The notes beneath the pieces are model-generated. The model searched no databases. It was given only the letters and a program-made list of their open reading frames with translations, and had not been told where the DNA came from. From Sycobia sp. Sy_11 (taxonomy: Eukaryota > Arthropoda > Insecta > Hymenoptera > Epichrysomallidae), in contig JACCIC010000038.1 of the NCBI GenBank assembly GCA_018907035.1, positions 261,001-325,000 of the forward strand: a stretch of 64,000 nucleotides of DNA, written 5' to 3'. This document shows, piece after piece, positions 1 through 11,130 of the stretch (the stretch's first letter is position 1; each line of letters starts with the position of its first letter). The position numbers and the translations under genes are program-made.

Positions 1-344
1 GATTAAAAAATATGTATTTGGATGAGATTTTGAACTTTCAGTTAAATCATTTGTTGTTTTTTTTTTATATTTTACGAGATAAATTAGAAAAATAATATTT
101 TGACTGTGTTTTAATGTGATTTATTATAAAATTGCAATTATCACCAATTTTTACTACCATATATATAATCAGAATCCTAAAAAACGTATATATAAAAATT
201 TTAATAAAAATCGCGTTAGTCGACTAATTGAAAAATTAGGTAGTTCTTTGCTATAAGAGATTTTTTCAGCTTTTGATGTTTGCCAGTTTTCCTTAAAGTT
301 GCTGTAGGTTTCAAAACTTTAACCTACTTGCAAGCTACTGCGAA

Positions 345-397
<53 letters not shown>

Positions 398-1240
398 GTA
401 AATATTTATACATGTAGCAATAAAATTTCTTTTTGGTTGCTGCCAGTATAAGCTGCTCATCTTTTATTGCACCCCCGCTTCCAGCCTATTGTTTCGACAA
501 GCTTTCCCTCTGCACGCGCTGAAGACACCATCGCACGAGCTCGAGAAACAACATCTGAAATATCGCACGAAACAGCCAGTACCTCGCTTTAGCCACCAGA
601 AGCTCTCATTTTTTTCGAAAATTTTTACTGCAGTCTGGCTCATTAACGTCGGCGATCTTACCTTATTATCTTTGGCTATGAGTATGTCTCGACTCAAAAA
701 ATAATATGAATGTTTTTACGTATACGTAAACAAGTAAATGTCTTTATAGCATGTGTTAAGGATTTTGTTCAATTTCTTTAAATAAATTAATTGTATTTAT
801 TAAATAATATATTGCGATTAATGTACATGTTAAGTTTCATCAAATTCAAAAAAAATTTGTTTCTTAGGTCTAAGATTAGGCGGTGGTACGGATTAGGAGA
901 ATGAACATACTAGTTGTAACCAGAGATGAACCGAGATTGCCAGGGCCCATGTAAATTAATGGTACCAAATTGGTGTCACAGCCTACTGTGATAGGTGCCC
1001 GAGTAAAGTCTGTCTGTGATGTCGATTATCGGTAATTACAGTGCACTGCTGAAAAATGTTTCAAAAGAAAATAATAGAAATAACACATCTAAAGCAATGA
1101 AGGAGAAACGGCGGGCGCGAGTATAGACTGCTGTTATGGGGAGGGGCAACGTGGCAGGCAGGCACGATGCCGAAAAGGGGAAGTAGGGGAAATAAAGGAC
1201 CGAGTGAAACAGAAAACAACTACGCGTATATACGTATATA
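1..1240. other. AT-rich leader with (TA)n tract; no supported gene
   Basis: Mostly AT-rich sequence. A (TA)n microsatellite fills about 347-391. Positions 470-704 are less AT-rich and open on both strands (71 codons plus, 77 codons minus), but neither translation is recognisable and the overlap argues against both being real. The stretch 880-1020 has balanced composition and looks like a fragment of an interspersed repeat, but I cannot name it. Confidence 0.5.
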
Positions 1241-1247
1241 TATGTAT

Positions 1248-1458
1248 ACTAGCATCCCCCGTCTCGGCTTCGCCCGAGATAATAATTTACCCGATTTCAT
1301 AAATAATTCAATAATATGTGAGTAAAAAGTACTCTATATATAAAAATCTATGTTTATATAAATAATTGACCGTAATTTACCTATCGTTGCTTCTGTATAA
1401 AAAGCTGCTTCAATGTAGCGTCTACTTGAAAAAGTTGATATGTTACCGACCATTATAT
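1248..1458 (+). repeat. Dispersed repeat, copy C (5' part)
   Basis: Begins with the phrase ctagcatcccccgtctcgg and ends just before a long (TA)n array. The same roughly 200 bases recur at 62905-63125 with few differences, including the shared phrases aaaaagctgcttcaatgtag and taattgacc. This copy stops before the pentanucleotide array and the second half seen in the 63-kb copy. The family is not identified; a SINE or the 3' tail of a LINE would fit. Confidence 0.7.
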
Positions 1459-1565
<107 letters not shown>

Positions 1566-1661
1566 GATACGACGAAAATTCGATATATATAATTTTTCCT
1601 TGAAATTTATCTATTCGTTCGCGCACACAAAAATAAATTAAAATTACACTCTACTCACCTG

Positions 1662-2489
1662 CAATTCAGAGGAGATCCCACCAGTCTGAAAAGGGGTACG
1701 ATGGTTTTTTTTGTACAGAATTTATTAAGTTCCTTACAATATCCGCACTTACACACCATAACCCCCGCTCTCAAATAACGCACTTATGTGGTCCGCGTAC
1801 CCGACACGTCCCGACCGCGTCTCGCGTCCGACGCGCTTACCAAACCTGGAGTAAATATACACAAGGGAATAAAAGGAGGAGAGGAGGACGGACTCCGCTC
1901 GCCACATGCTGGCGGTACTCCGCTGAAGTCCGCAAACTCGTCATCTGGCGGTGGTTACTTGCCTTCGATTGTGGAGGCAGGCGCCGATGACAGGGGCCAC
2001 TCGAAGCTGTCAGGTCGTCCATTGAGGGATCGTCGCCACGTGTTGGTCCGTGACTCCTCGGGGGATTACAGGGCTCCTCCTTCTGCCTCCTGATGGCCTC
2101 TTCCCTGCTCAATCCCTCTCCTGCTCTCTACCTTTCTCTCTCTCCAGCTCACGCTCTCTCCCGCAACACTCACTGTCCTCGGACTCCTCCAACGACCTCT
2201 CTACCTTCCGACTCTACCTTCTCCCTTTATTCTTTCTACTCTCTTCTCTCTTCTCACGTCCAGGCTTCACTCGACTCTCTCTTCTCACGTCCAGGCAGCA
2301 CTCGACTCTCTCTTCTTATCCCTTTTTCTACACTTCTTCTGCCACCTCTCTGCTTCTACTTCTACGGCCTCTCTCCTCGGTGGCCGACAATGGACTCTCT
2401 CGCCTCTCACATTCGCCGGGGAAGAAGGAAGGAATAAGGGGGGGGGGAGATACGGCGGCGGCCGACGACGGCCGACCGCGGTCATGACA
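1662..2489 (-). mobile_element. Possible LTR, minus orientation
   Basis: A GC- and CT-rich block in AT-rich surroundings. Read on the minus strand it begins near TGTGTCATGACC, carries an AATAAA signal about 40 bases before the far end, and ends near CCCCTTTTCA. After a GAC spacer comes TGGTGGGATCTCC, which could be a primer-binding site (usually starting TGG). A CAG/GTGAGT splice-donor-like string follows. Inside, a roughly 32-bp unit is tandemly duplicated (about 2243-2308: ctctcttctcacgtccaggc then cactcgactc). No second copy was found in the window, so this could equally be a CpG-rich promoter. ORFs through it on both strands look like low-complexity shadows. Confidence 0.3.
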
Positions 2490-2927
2490 CACCGGATACG
2501 GATTTACATAAAGAATTCATGTAACTTTAAGTATAGAATCGACATTTAATTATACATTTTACATATCGATTCGATATCAGCCGTTCTGTGCAAATTTACA
2601 GTTTATCATTCATTTTTCACGCTCTTTCCCAAATACATTTAAGATGCTGCTTGCATAGACCATAATCATTCTATTAATTTAAATTATTTTATAGATCTTA
2701 TAATTAAATTCTAATCCTAAGATTTGTAATTACGAAGAAAATACTTAAAATTACCAACAAATGACGATTACGATTTGCTTAATATACGATAACAATTTAT
2801 ACAAGTGTACCGCATTATTAATCTAAGAAATTATTTAATCTAAATTACATATGAAACGAATTTATAAGATTTTCAAAGAAAAAAAAAATACAAGCGCTCA
2901 GAAAATTAGCAACTGTATAATGTTTCA

Positions 2928-3137
2928 TTAAACTGTACTTAATAAATAATTGTCATCATTAGGACAGCCAGATTTACTTCTACGTTCTCTTGACTTAAAA
3001 TCTACTATATCACAGAATTTAACTTGAAATTCTTCAATAATATCAATAAACGCAGATCTAAGTGAATATGATGCTGCATCCTGTGCACGTATATTATTTT
3101 TAAGAAGTATATCCTTTTTAAATGTATAAAAAGAAAA
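2928..3137 (-). CDS. Candidate terminal coding exon of an unidentified gene
   Basis: Minus-strand reading from 3137 is open for 69 codons and ends in TAA at 2928. It starts directly after a good 3' splice site: a T-rich tract followed by ATGGCAG at 3138-3140. The peptide has mixed, non-repetitive composition rather than the K/N/I/F bias of random AT-rich DNA. It includes RAQDAASYSLRSAFIDIIEE and FCDIVDFKSRERRSKSGC and ends NYLLSTV. Codons are used in all three positions and there is no ATG near the start, as expected for an internal-to-terminal exon. An ATTAAA lies about 90 bases downstream. I do not recognise the family. Upstream coding exons would lie at higher coordinates; the charged stretch at 3.9-4.5 kb is one candidate. 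It could also be an exon of a gene whose body lies mostly outside the window, or a chance ORF. Confidence 0.4.
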   Translation of the reverse strand, partial: FSFYTFKKDILLKNNIRAQDAASYSLRSAFIDIIEEFQVKFCDIVDFKSRERRSKSGCPNDDNYLLSTV

Positions 3138-3895
3138 CTGCCATTATAAAAATAAAAAACAATTAATTAGAAAATGAGTTCATATTACTGAAAACAAAAT
3201 TTTTTTGTTTAATTACATAATCAAAGATTTAACAGAAACTAAGAAATACTAACTCTTTATTAAAAAGTAAATTAAATTCTTAATAAAATGAAGTCATCAA
3301 GGCAATATACTTAGTCGATTAAATAAAACAAAAGAAATTTTTCATTTATAACAAATAAAAATAAGCTCTACTTTGAGATTTTTACTTTGTAAATTTGTTA
3401 TGCTATGCATATAATACGCAAGACAATACTATATTCTAAATAATTTATACATTTCAATGCTTATCTTATAGTTTAATATTTCTGCAATTATTGAAACAAT
3501 AACATAGAGAGATTTGGCTTAAAATAGAGAAGAATCAAGTCATATAATTATTAAAAATATCATAATGCAAAACGAAGATTAACACAAACATGCTTCACAT
3601 AATTAATCTAATGAAAATCTAAAAATTGTCATTTTAAGGTGTCACTAAAATATTAATAATTATTAATAAGATTAAAAGTTTTGAAAATAGTTTCAAACAC
3701 GGACAAATTTATCCTTTATACTTCATATAGTTTACCATAGGAAAAACCAATTATTTGTATAATGGACATCATAAAAATTAATATTATTTAAATGCAAAAA
3801 ACATATTTGATTTAATAAAGACATAAAAAAAATCTTCATAATTTATTGTGACGTTTCTAATTAATTAGTCTCATAAAACTTTCCTTAATTGCCAT
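3138..3895. other. AT-rich, no gene seen (possible intron)
   Basis: Very AT-rich sequence between the candidate terminal exon and a charged open stretch. I see no element ends, hairpins or tandem structure here. An intron would fit but is not demonstrated. Confidence 0.4.
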
Positions 3896-4505
3896 CAATC
3901 GTCAGTGCTTTCTTGATTCAGTTAAAGGAGTTTCCAATATAAAACCAGTATCCAATTCTTCAATTTCTTTCAAATTATCATTTTTTTTATTTTTAATTTT
4001 TTACATTTCTCTATAGTTGGTCGTCCTATAAGTCCATGTTCTTTTACTTTTTCCATTTTATCGTCTTTGTCATCATTACTATCTGTTTCATTTTTTTCTT
4101 CTTCAGATATATCACTATTAGAATTGTTTATTTTTTTCTTCATTTTTAATATCTATATTTTCAGGGTCAGTAGATTTGTTTATCAATATTTTTTTGTCCT
4201 TTATGATTTACCTTGTTCTCTTTTTCTTATCATCATTCCTTGGTATCTGTCCTTTTTTTTTAAATTTATAATTATTCATTGTTTTTTTTCTTTCGTTTCA
4301 TTGATCAAATATTTTTTTGTTTATCATCATTCGTTCTTGTCTATTATTATTTGTCACTTACCTCTACATTCCCTTTCTCAAGTTATCATCATTCTCTTTA
4401 CCTTTATAATTAACCATTATCGTCACTACTCACATGTTGTCCCATCATTTTTATTATTAATCGTTCTCTTTTTTTTCTATCTATTATTTCCTTTTCGTTC
4501 TTTGT
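3896..4505 (-). pseudogene. Charged, low-complexity coding-like stretch
   Basis: On the minus strand a 56-codon ORF starts at 4143. It reads as a lysine/aspartate/glutamate-rich segment including ISEEEKNETDSNDDKDDKME and GLIGRPTIEKCKK. It hits a stop within an A-rich run, after which another frame continues as EIEELDTGFILETPLTESRK to a stop near 3910. Upstream (4150-4500) the motif NDDK or NDDN recurs at least three times through the repeated string ttatcatcattc, but frames are broken. This could be the eroded charged region of the gene whose terminal exon may lie at 2928-3137, or low-complexity DNA that merely looks coding. No function can be assigned. Confidence 0.22.
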
Positions 4506-4734
4506 GAGTGCATCTTAGCACTTGTCTGTGCCGTGGTTTAGGTTAGGCCTCCTCGCCGTTCCACCAGCCGACAGTTATGCATGGCACGTGGCGCGGGGAG
4601 GTAAGGGGAAGGGACCGTGTCAATCACAAGGCGCGACGGCGCGCGCGAGCGCCTTAAAGTTTTCTTCTCCGCGGGATGGCGCGCGCGTCGTCGTTTGCTG
4701 GACAAGCCGGCGCGGGAGCCTTGTGACTCTTGTC

Positions 4735-4737
<3 letters not shown>

Positions 4738-4776
<39 letters not shown>
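4738..4776. repeat. (TA)n microsatellite
   Basis: Uninterrupted (TA)n, preceded by a short GC-rich segment (4540-4735) that contains gcgcgc runs and the near-palindromic ggcgcgacggcgcgcgc. ORFs on both strands through it are chance products of the repeat. Confidence 0.95.
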
Positions 4777-4783
<7 letters not shown>

Positions 4784-4957
4784 ATACGGTTTCAATGGAG
4801 AAAATTATACTTTCGAATTCGAGTGGTAGAAAAAAAATGTGCAAGTGCCACGTGATGACGTTTACAGAGGGCATCATGTTCGCACTATAGGAAATATCTC
4901 GGGACAACTGCTATAGAGAGTTTTGTGTTGGGAAGGTAGATTACAATTCCACTCCTA

Positions 4958-5690
4958 TTGGAAGTGTACGTGTTCGAATTAGTAAATCTCTTCATAGAAA
5001 TCGTAATGATATACTTGGACATCGTTTCCCACCAACTATACATGACACTCCCCGTAAAAGCCGTTCCAAATCATCGAGAAATTGCATTTTATCATCCGAA
5101 AACGAAACTCCCCGTAGAAGTTGACCCGATATACCTGAACTTCGTTTACTATCAACTAAACACGAAATTCCCCGTAGAACTCGTCCCGTTATACCTGGAC
5201 ATCATCTTCTACCGTCCAAATACGAAATTGCCCGCAGAAGTCGTTCTAAAACACCTGGAAATCGCATTCTGTCATCCGGACATGAAACTCCCCCTAGAAG
5301 TTGTCCCGACATACCTAAAGATCGTTTCCTACCAACTAAACACGATAGTCCCAGTAAAAGTCGGCCTGAGAAAGCTAGCATCGCTTCCTAACGACTAAAC
5401 ACAATACTCCCCTTAAAGTCGTTCGGAAAGACCTAGATATCGTATTTTACCGTGCCAACACGAATTTTCCCATAGAAGTTGATTTCCTCATACCTGGATC
5501 TCGTTTTCCATCAACTAAATACAATATTCCCCGTAAAAATCTCCCAGAGACACCTGGACATCGCATCCTATCATTCGAACACACGACTGCCTATAGAAAT
5601 CGTCTTGAGGCAACAGGATATCGTAATCCACCGACCGTATACGCCAATACAATATTACTCAGTAGAAATCGTATTTAAAATGTTTATGTA
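4958..5690 (+). repeat. 60-bp tandem array reading as 20-residue peptide repeats
   Basis: About 12 imperfect head-to-tail copies of a 60-bp unit, with the recurrent phrases acgaaactccccgtagaagt, cgacatacctggacatcgt and taccaactaaa. On the plus strand the frame is open from 4958 to 5398 (146 codons) and again from 5479 to about 5690. Units follow the pattern (Y/H)L(D/E)I(V/A)(S/F)Y(Q/H/R)(L/P)NTKLPVEVVP. Successive units alternate between QL, HP and RP types, hinting at a higher-order period of two or three units. A frameshift or stop near 5391-5478 breaks the frame in one unit. Conservation of 60 = 3 x 20 keeps the reading frame, which suits a coding repeat, but a non-coding minisatellite with a lucky period is also possible. 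I recognise no homologous protein. Confidence 0.6.
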
Positions 5691-6088
5691 TAATATGTAC
5701 ACTATAATATACATACAATATATATATATACTTTTTATATTTCCATTTTTCAATTAAATACCCTGAATATTTTCGTAGTGATGTTATCTGAAATTCAAGC
5801 AAAATGTTGGTATGCGCATAGCATATTTTTTCAATAGGCGATTGATATTGCCTTTTTATGCCGAAGTAACGATACATTTTATTTATATATACATAATTTC
5901 GAGATTGTTGGTAAAGAATCCTATTTTGCCACCATTTCTTTTGTTCGAACTAAAAAAAAACATAGTCACTTGTCACAATTCTGAAGTTAATAGAATGTAT
6001 AAAAATAAAAATATAATTTGTCGTCACAAACTATATTCAGTATGATTTGATACACAAAACCATTTTATAAGAGAAGGAGAAAGAAAGA

Positions 6089-6090
<2 letters not shown>

Positions 6091-6136
<46 letters not shown>
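6091..6136. repeat. (GA)n microsatellite
   Basis: Pure (GA)n of roughly 23 units following a purine-rich lead-in (gaaggagaaagaaagac). Confidence 0.95.
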
Positions 6137-6140
<4 letters not shown>

Positions 6141-6299
6141 CCCACGTAAGAGAAAATAGCATTTACAAAAATTAAATGATATCCATAAGGTGTGAGTGTA
6201 GTGTCAGATTAACCTGAAGAACATAAAAGGTAATACCCACTAACGTCACAACTTCTTTAGGATACGAATTCCAAAGTTGGATATGAGCATTCACTTGAG

Positions 6300-6640
6300 C
6301 CGGCCTGGTATTAATACTTTAAACCGACTACATTGAGTTAATATTCGTGATTCAAGACGCCGCCTAGTGGCCGCTGGTGAAACTGGCCACTAAAACTGTT
6401 AACTTAATTTATTGTTAAAAGTAAAATGATTTTCAAGAAAAAACACAGCCTATGTCCTTACCAAAATAATATAGAATCTATATGTCAAATTTCAGAACAA
6501 TCAGTTCAGTAGTTTTTTCGGTTATCGCGTACAAATAAAAACACGCTTTGTCTTTAGAAATTAGTAGATATGATATGAAGTATGATATGATATGATATGA
6601 TATGATATGATATAATATGATATGATATATAAGAAATGCG
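6300..6640 (-). repeat. Dispersed repeat, copy B (3' part, inverted) with pentanucleotide array
   Basis: Reverse complement of the 63.13-63.45 kb segment. It shares the phrases gtgattcaagac, ggccgctggtgaaa, gttttttcggttatcgcgta and aaacacgctttgtcttt. Its outer end is a (TATGA)n array at about 6566-6628, matching the (ATATC)n array of the other copy, so the pentamer belongs to the element. The element's first half (the ccccgtctcgg part) is absent here. Confidence 0.75.
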
Positions 6641-6699
6641 TGCACTAATTCTTTTCTCCATTTCGGCAAGTTCGGACATATTCCAACCGCGACCAAAAT

Positions 6700-6721
6700 C
6701 CATCCATTCTCTGTCTCTCTT

Positions 6722-6789
<68 letters not shown>

Positions 6790-7100
6790 CATTTATTTAG
6801 AGATTAAATATTAATACTATTTATTGATATGCTTTTTACAAACACACACACACATACACACACACACACACATTACAATACGTCAAAATGAGGAAGGTTG
6901 AAATTTGAACTTCAGTTTTAAATAAAAAACACTGCACGCATATCTATTAAAGAAATGCGTGTAGTGTTTCTTTTCTTTATTTCGGCATCCAAAATCCATT
7001 CTCTCTTTATCTTCCTCTATCTTCCTGTTTGTCTGTGTGTGCGTGTGTGTGTATGCGCAAGCGTGCGTGCAGTGTGTGTATGTGTGTGTGTGTGTGTGTG

Positions 7101-7156
<56 letters not shown>
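6700..7156. repeat. Cluster of (TC)n, (TA)n, (CA)n and (TG)n microsatellites
   Basis: Successive simple repeats: (TC)n about 6712-6768, (TA)n 6769-6790, (CA)n about 6841-6872, (TG)n about 7031-7100 with gcgtgcgtgc interruptions, then (TA)n 7105-7155. A phrase around 6636-6670 (aagaaatgcgtgcactaattctttt) recurs in altered form near 6950-6980 (aagaaatgcgtgtagtgtttcttttc), so the block probably arose by local duplication. No gene. Confidence 0.9.
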
Positions 7157-7159
<3 letters not shown>

Positions 7160-7555
7160 TTTGTATTGAAAACAACAAATTAGTAAATTCAAATAAATAT
7201 TTTCTAATGTTGGAACGAAATAGATTTTAATATATAAAAATGAGCGATAAAAAATATACGATTAATAAGAATTTTATATACAATAGTAAGGCGATTGATT
7301 TACATTGGATGAAATTTTCCAAGAATTTAGTTGTCATTTTTGATAATAAATTAAATTTAACAAATTATATTGAATACGAAAAAACCTCACACAGTTGAAG
7401 AAAAGTCAGTTATATCGAAAGATTTGATAAAAGGATTTTATTTAGTTCCTGATTATTGCACTATGTATTATGCATTTACATTTCCAATTTTTAATTACTA
7501 TTCAACAATTTAGTGTTCTTATAGTAAGTGTCAAATTTCTGAACATAACATCGTC

Positions 7556-7618
<63 letters not shown>

Positions 7619-7903
7619 TGAATTATAACAATATATGTCAACTACCAATGAGTTTATCAGGAATGGCATTTATAAAAACAGTCATTCGCACGAATTTACA
7701 TTGGTTTCATCGAAGAAGATAAATGCTTATAGGAGGACACTTGTACATATCGTTGGATCCAGTCTTGGGGTAACTTTTCGTAGTTAGGTTGCAACCACTA
7801 GAAAGCGCCACTGTCGCCACCAGATATATATAGATATAGCAACGCAATGTATGTCATGTTAACCAGATGAAAATCTTATTCAGATATATCTGTATCTATA
7901 AGA

Positions 7904-7955
<52 letters not shown>

Positions 7956-8740
7956 TATTGGAAATCCTATAAGTTATCCAACTATAGTTGCCAGTCACAT
8001 TATTAATAAGTTATATTTTCTGCTCTTTCTATTTAGTAGATTATGTCAGCCATATTATTTTTAGATTTTTAAAATGTAATCGATTGTAATGAGTTGAAAT
8101 TGGAGCCTGTTTTTTTAAATAGAATGTAAGTCTCAAGATTTTTCTATTAAAATAATTTAATATTTATCATTTCTCAAAATAGAGATTGCTTTAAACAATA
8201 GTGATTTTAAATGATAGTTAATTAATGATTAATGATTACAACCCTAATAGAATTTTACTTATAATAATTTTCAATAATTTATTAGTTTATGAATAATTTT
8301 TATTAATTTTTCTCCTCGCGTGTGGAAAATTCATTTTTCCGTATGCGTTTCGGTTAGGAATGGCACCCTATCACAACAGGCGAAAGTTATGTTTAAAGCG
8401 CGAAAAAAAACAGTCGAATGTGAATCGGAGAAAAAGAGATATATAGTAATGCAACACTTATTGATTGGACGGCTTTTTAAATTTTCTTAGTTTTGATTAT
8501 AAATCTTAAAGAACGCGCGAAAGTTATTTTCGCACGCCTAAAGGGAAACAGAAAATGTAGGTGATAGAAAGAAATATATAGTGTTGCGTATTAATTTAAT
8601 TCAATTTTTTGCGTTATTCTATATGCATTAATATGCATCTATTTTATTAAAATAAAAAACTATAAATAAACATGTAAAATCATAAATTCGAAAATTATTT
8701 GTATTTTAACTCATCCATTTAAGTTTTTAACAAAATAAAA

Positions 8741-8790
<50 letters not shown>
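7160..8790. other. AT-rich DNA with three (TA)n arrays; no gene seen
   Basis: (TA)n arrays lie at about 7560-7616, 7907-7951 and 8742-8790. Between them is AT-rich sequence with no convincing ORF. The last array is the landing site of the mariner that starts at 8791. Confidence 0.6.
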
Positions 8791-8794
<4 letters not shown>

Positions 8795-9409
8795 GTTGTC
8801 AAGTATCTCCCTTCCGCCTTTTTGTCTTATGAATTTCGCGGCTAGGTACAAAGCGCTATAGAGCTCATATCTGGCAATACTATACATCATTTGAAAGGTC
8901 TTGACATAGCGTACAAAACGACGCTGTGCATGATTAGTTTGGATATTGCGTTCGAAAGTCATAGACGTGAAAACATGGAGTTCACTAATGCCGAAATTCG
9001 CGCTATTTAATAGTTTTCCTTGGTCAAAAGCAAATCCGCTAGAGAAACGTTCCGTGAGAGTAATAGTGTTTTGGGGGATGGCATGCTATCTATTCAGAGC
9101 CGGTGAAAACGACACCATAGATAAGCCAGCCGGCAGAAGACCTATGACGACGAATACCGATCAAATCATAGAATTTAGCGAGTTAGACCGGCATGTAGCA
9201 TCTCGTGACATCGCCCAGGAGATGAGAGTCAGTCACCAAACCATTTTAAATCATCTGCAGAAGGCTGGATACAAAAAAAGCTTGATGTTTGGGTACCGCA
9301 TGATTTGACGCAATAAACCTTCTGGACCGAATCAACGCCTGCGATGTGCTGCTGAAACGGAACGAACTCGACCCATTTTTGAAGCGAATAGTGACTGACT
9401 ACGACAACC
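8791..9409 (+). pseudogene. Truncated mariner transposon (5' end and N-terminal transposase)
   Basis: A mariner-like terminal repeat, ttaggttgtcaagtatctcc, starts immediately after TA at the edge of a (TA)n array, the expected target. The decayed transposase starts near 8975 (MEFTNAEIRAI, then two stops). After frameshifts it continues with TTNTDQIIEFSELDRHV, SRDIAQEMRVSHQTILNHLQ (the helix-turn-helix region) and a frame reading DVWVPHDL, the linker signature of mariner transposases. It ends at KRIVT, just before the first catalytic aspartate would occur. From 9410 the sequence is an unrelated Gypsy-like protease region on the other strand, so the catalytic half was lost by truncation or displaced by insertion. 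Non-functional. Confidence 0.8.
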
Positions 9410-10052
9410 TTTGCTGCGCATTTCATTACGCTGCCCGACGACCTGTGTGTTAGCAGGCGTAGCTTAAGATCCAGTACTAGGTGGTACTCCCTGAGGAAGT
9501 CGCTTTCTATAATCGGACTTTCAACCGCGACGGCTACGAAGTTCCATGGCATCGTATCCTGAAACCCGAGACCCATGTCGATCTTCACGATCCCATATGT
9601 TTCGATTGTCGAGTCGTTCGTTGTAAATAGTTGCAGGATATATCGCGCGGTATCACGGATATTTCCGCGCCTGAATCTATAATGAACGTTCGTTTGTTCC
9701 TCCTGTTTTTTACGTGGAGACTTTGTTAGGCTGTACTATATTCGCGATCGTGTGTACGCTCCTGTCGCGCTGTTGATTTCCCTGGTTCGCGGGTTGATTG
9801 AGCGCATTGCAGTGAGTGCGTGCCGACGGACATGGGGACTCGTCTGAGAGATGCTTAGTTCTGCAGCGCAACGATGCTAACCGGCTCAATAGCGCGGTTC
9901 CGTCCGCCTTCTTCAACGAACTGAAGGGGACCCGAGGACATATTTCCTTTTTTTTGTGTATGTTGACTATTCCTGCGACTAGACGTGCTGTTAACTGTTT
10001 GCTCATGCGAGTTAAAATGCAAATGTCGCCAGTACGCGATTTCCATTATTGA
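9410..10052 (-). pseudogene. Decayed Gypsy-like retropepsin region
   Basis: Minus strand. Around 9685-9640 one frame reads FIIDSGAEISVIP, a textbook retropepsin active site (DSG). After a frameshift the reading continues TTNDSTIETYGIVKIDMG and then PIIESDFLREYHLVLDLK, matching the second conserved block of Gypsy-type proteases (usually PIIGADFL). Upstream, an ORF to about 10052 is rich in R, S, Q and N and could be the end of gag, but I see no zinc knuckle. The polyprotein is broken by a frameshift and cut off at 9410, exactly where the truncated mariner ends. This is an LTR retrotransposon fragment with no sign of an envelope gene. Confidence 0.6.
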
Positions 10053-11130
10053 CTCGTATTAATGCTGCGGCGTTTAACCAAGCTATCACCTGTGCAACGT
10101 GCGCGCTTAACAGGCTTAACTGCACGTGGTTCATTTATTCTGGTGCGCAGCCCCTCATCGTTGAGGCAGTAGCGTCAGGAATGTGCACATGACGAGCTTA
10201 CCGGCAATTGCCGTGTGGTTCTACTTTTCGGGCGTTTCATCCGCCACGTCGTGCCCGCAAGTGGGCACCAGGGCTAAGCGTGCGTTATGTGTGCGCCCGG
10301 TCGTAACACGGTGTGCGGAGGGATGAGTTGCGAGGTTATGTTGGTCGCGGTACGAGGCAAGTTATTGTATTCTTTTTACATTTAATAACACTTCTTTTTT
10401 TTTAATTTTTAGTGATGTTCGCCAATTCGGTCAGCGTTATTAACACAAGATAAACAAAAAAAACTAGCCGTTGTCTCTTCCCGAGAGTACAAATATTGCG
10501 TGCGTTCTCGCATTTTCTCTTCGCGGAACGGCAAAACGCGGAACAAAGAAGGGGAACATTCCCTACATGCGCGCGTGCAAACTTACTGTAATTTCTACCA
10601 TGATGCGTTGGTGGCCCCTAGCTGCATGTCGTTTCTCCTCGTAGCTGTGGTGCTGCGTGCACCGATTCGATGCTGTCGGTGACGGCGTTGCAGTCGTCCT
10701 TGCACTGCTTTGTCTCTGATGAAGTGCTGCGCCTCTGCGTGCCAACCGTCGATACGGCGCCGCACTCCATCGCCGATGCCATTGTCGCAGTAGCTTACTA
10801 CAGCGCCCGGCGCTATGCTTGCTTGCACGTGGCCGAGCTGAATTTCCTAATGATTTTCAGCCTCGTGCCGAGAGTCGGCGTGATGGGCTATAGTTGCCCG
10901 CATGTCCTTGCAATTTGTTGGAGTTACGCGTATTTTGCTGCATGTTGGACTTCAACAAAAACTATGCAAGCGATGGTATTCTTGCTTTATCTTTGCGTGG
11001 TGGTCCTCCCCTGACCCAGCTTTGGCTTGCTGACAGCGTCCGTCTTTCTTCGATTGACGGTGGACGCTTTTCAGCCTCGGAGTTACAGTGTGGGATTTCT
11101 TCTATCCCGCCAAAGGTTAGACTATAAAGT
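10053..11130. other. GC-balanced segment, unassigned (probably retroelement)
   Basis: Composition matches the adjacent protease region and changes back to AT-rich at about 11130, so this is probably more of the same retroelement (gag or 5' leader on the minus strand). ORFs up to 114 codons exist on both strands, but none shows a motif I recognise. A short AT-rich patch lies at 10360-10460. Confidence 0.35.

Noticed and set aside
2050..2487. 145-codon plus ORF rich in S, L and F
   Set aside because: Translation of a CT-rich low-complexity tract; overlapping ORFs on both strands and no motif.
4067..4507. 146-codon plus ORF with apparent membrane segments
   Set aside because: It is the complement of a K/D/N-rich stretch; the phenylalanine/isoleucine bias comes from T-rich DNA, not a real membrane protein.
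6841..7155. CRISPR-like or other structured array
   Set aside because: Simple microsatellites only; no direct repeats with unique spacers anywhere in the window.
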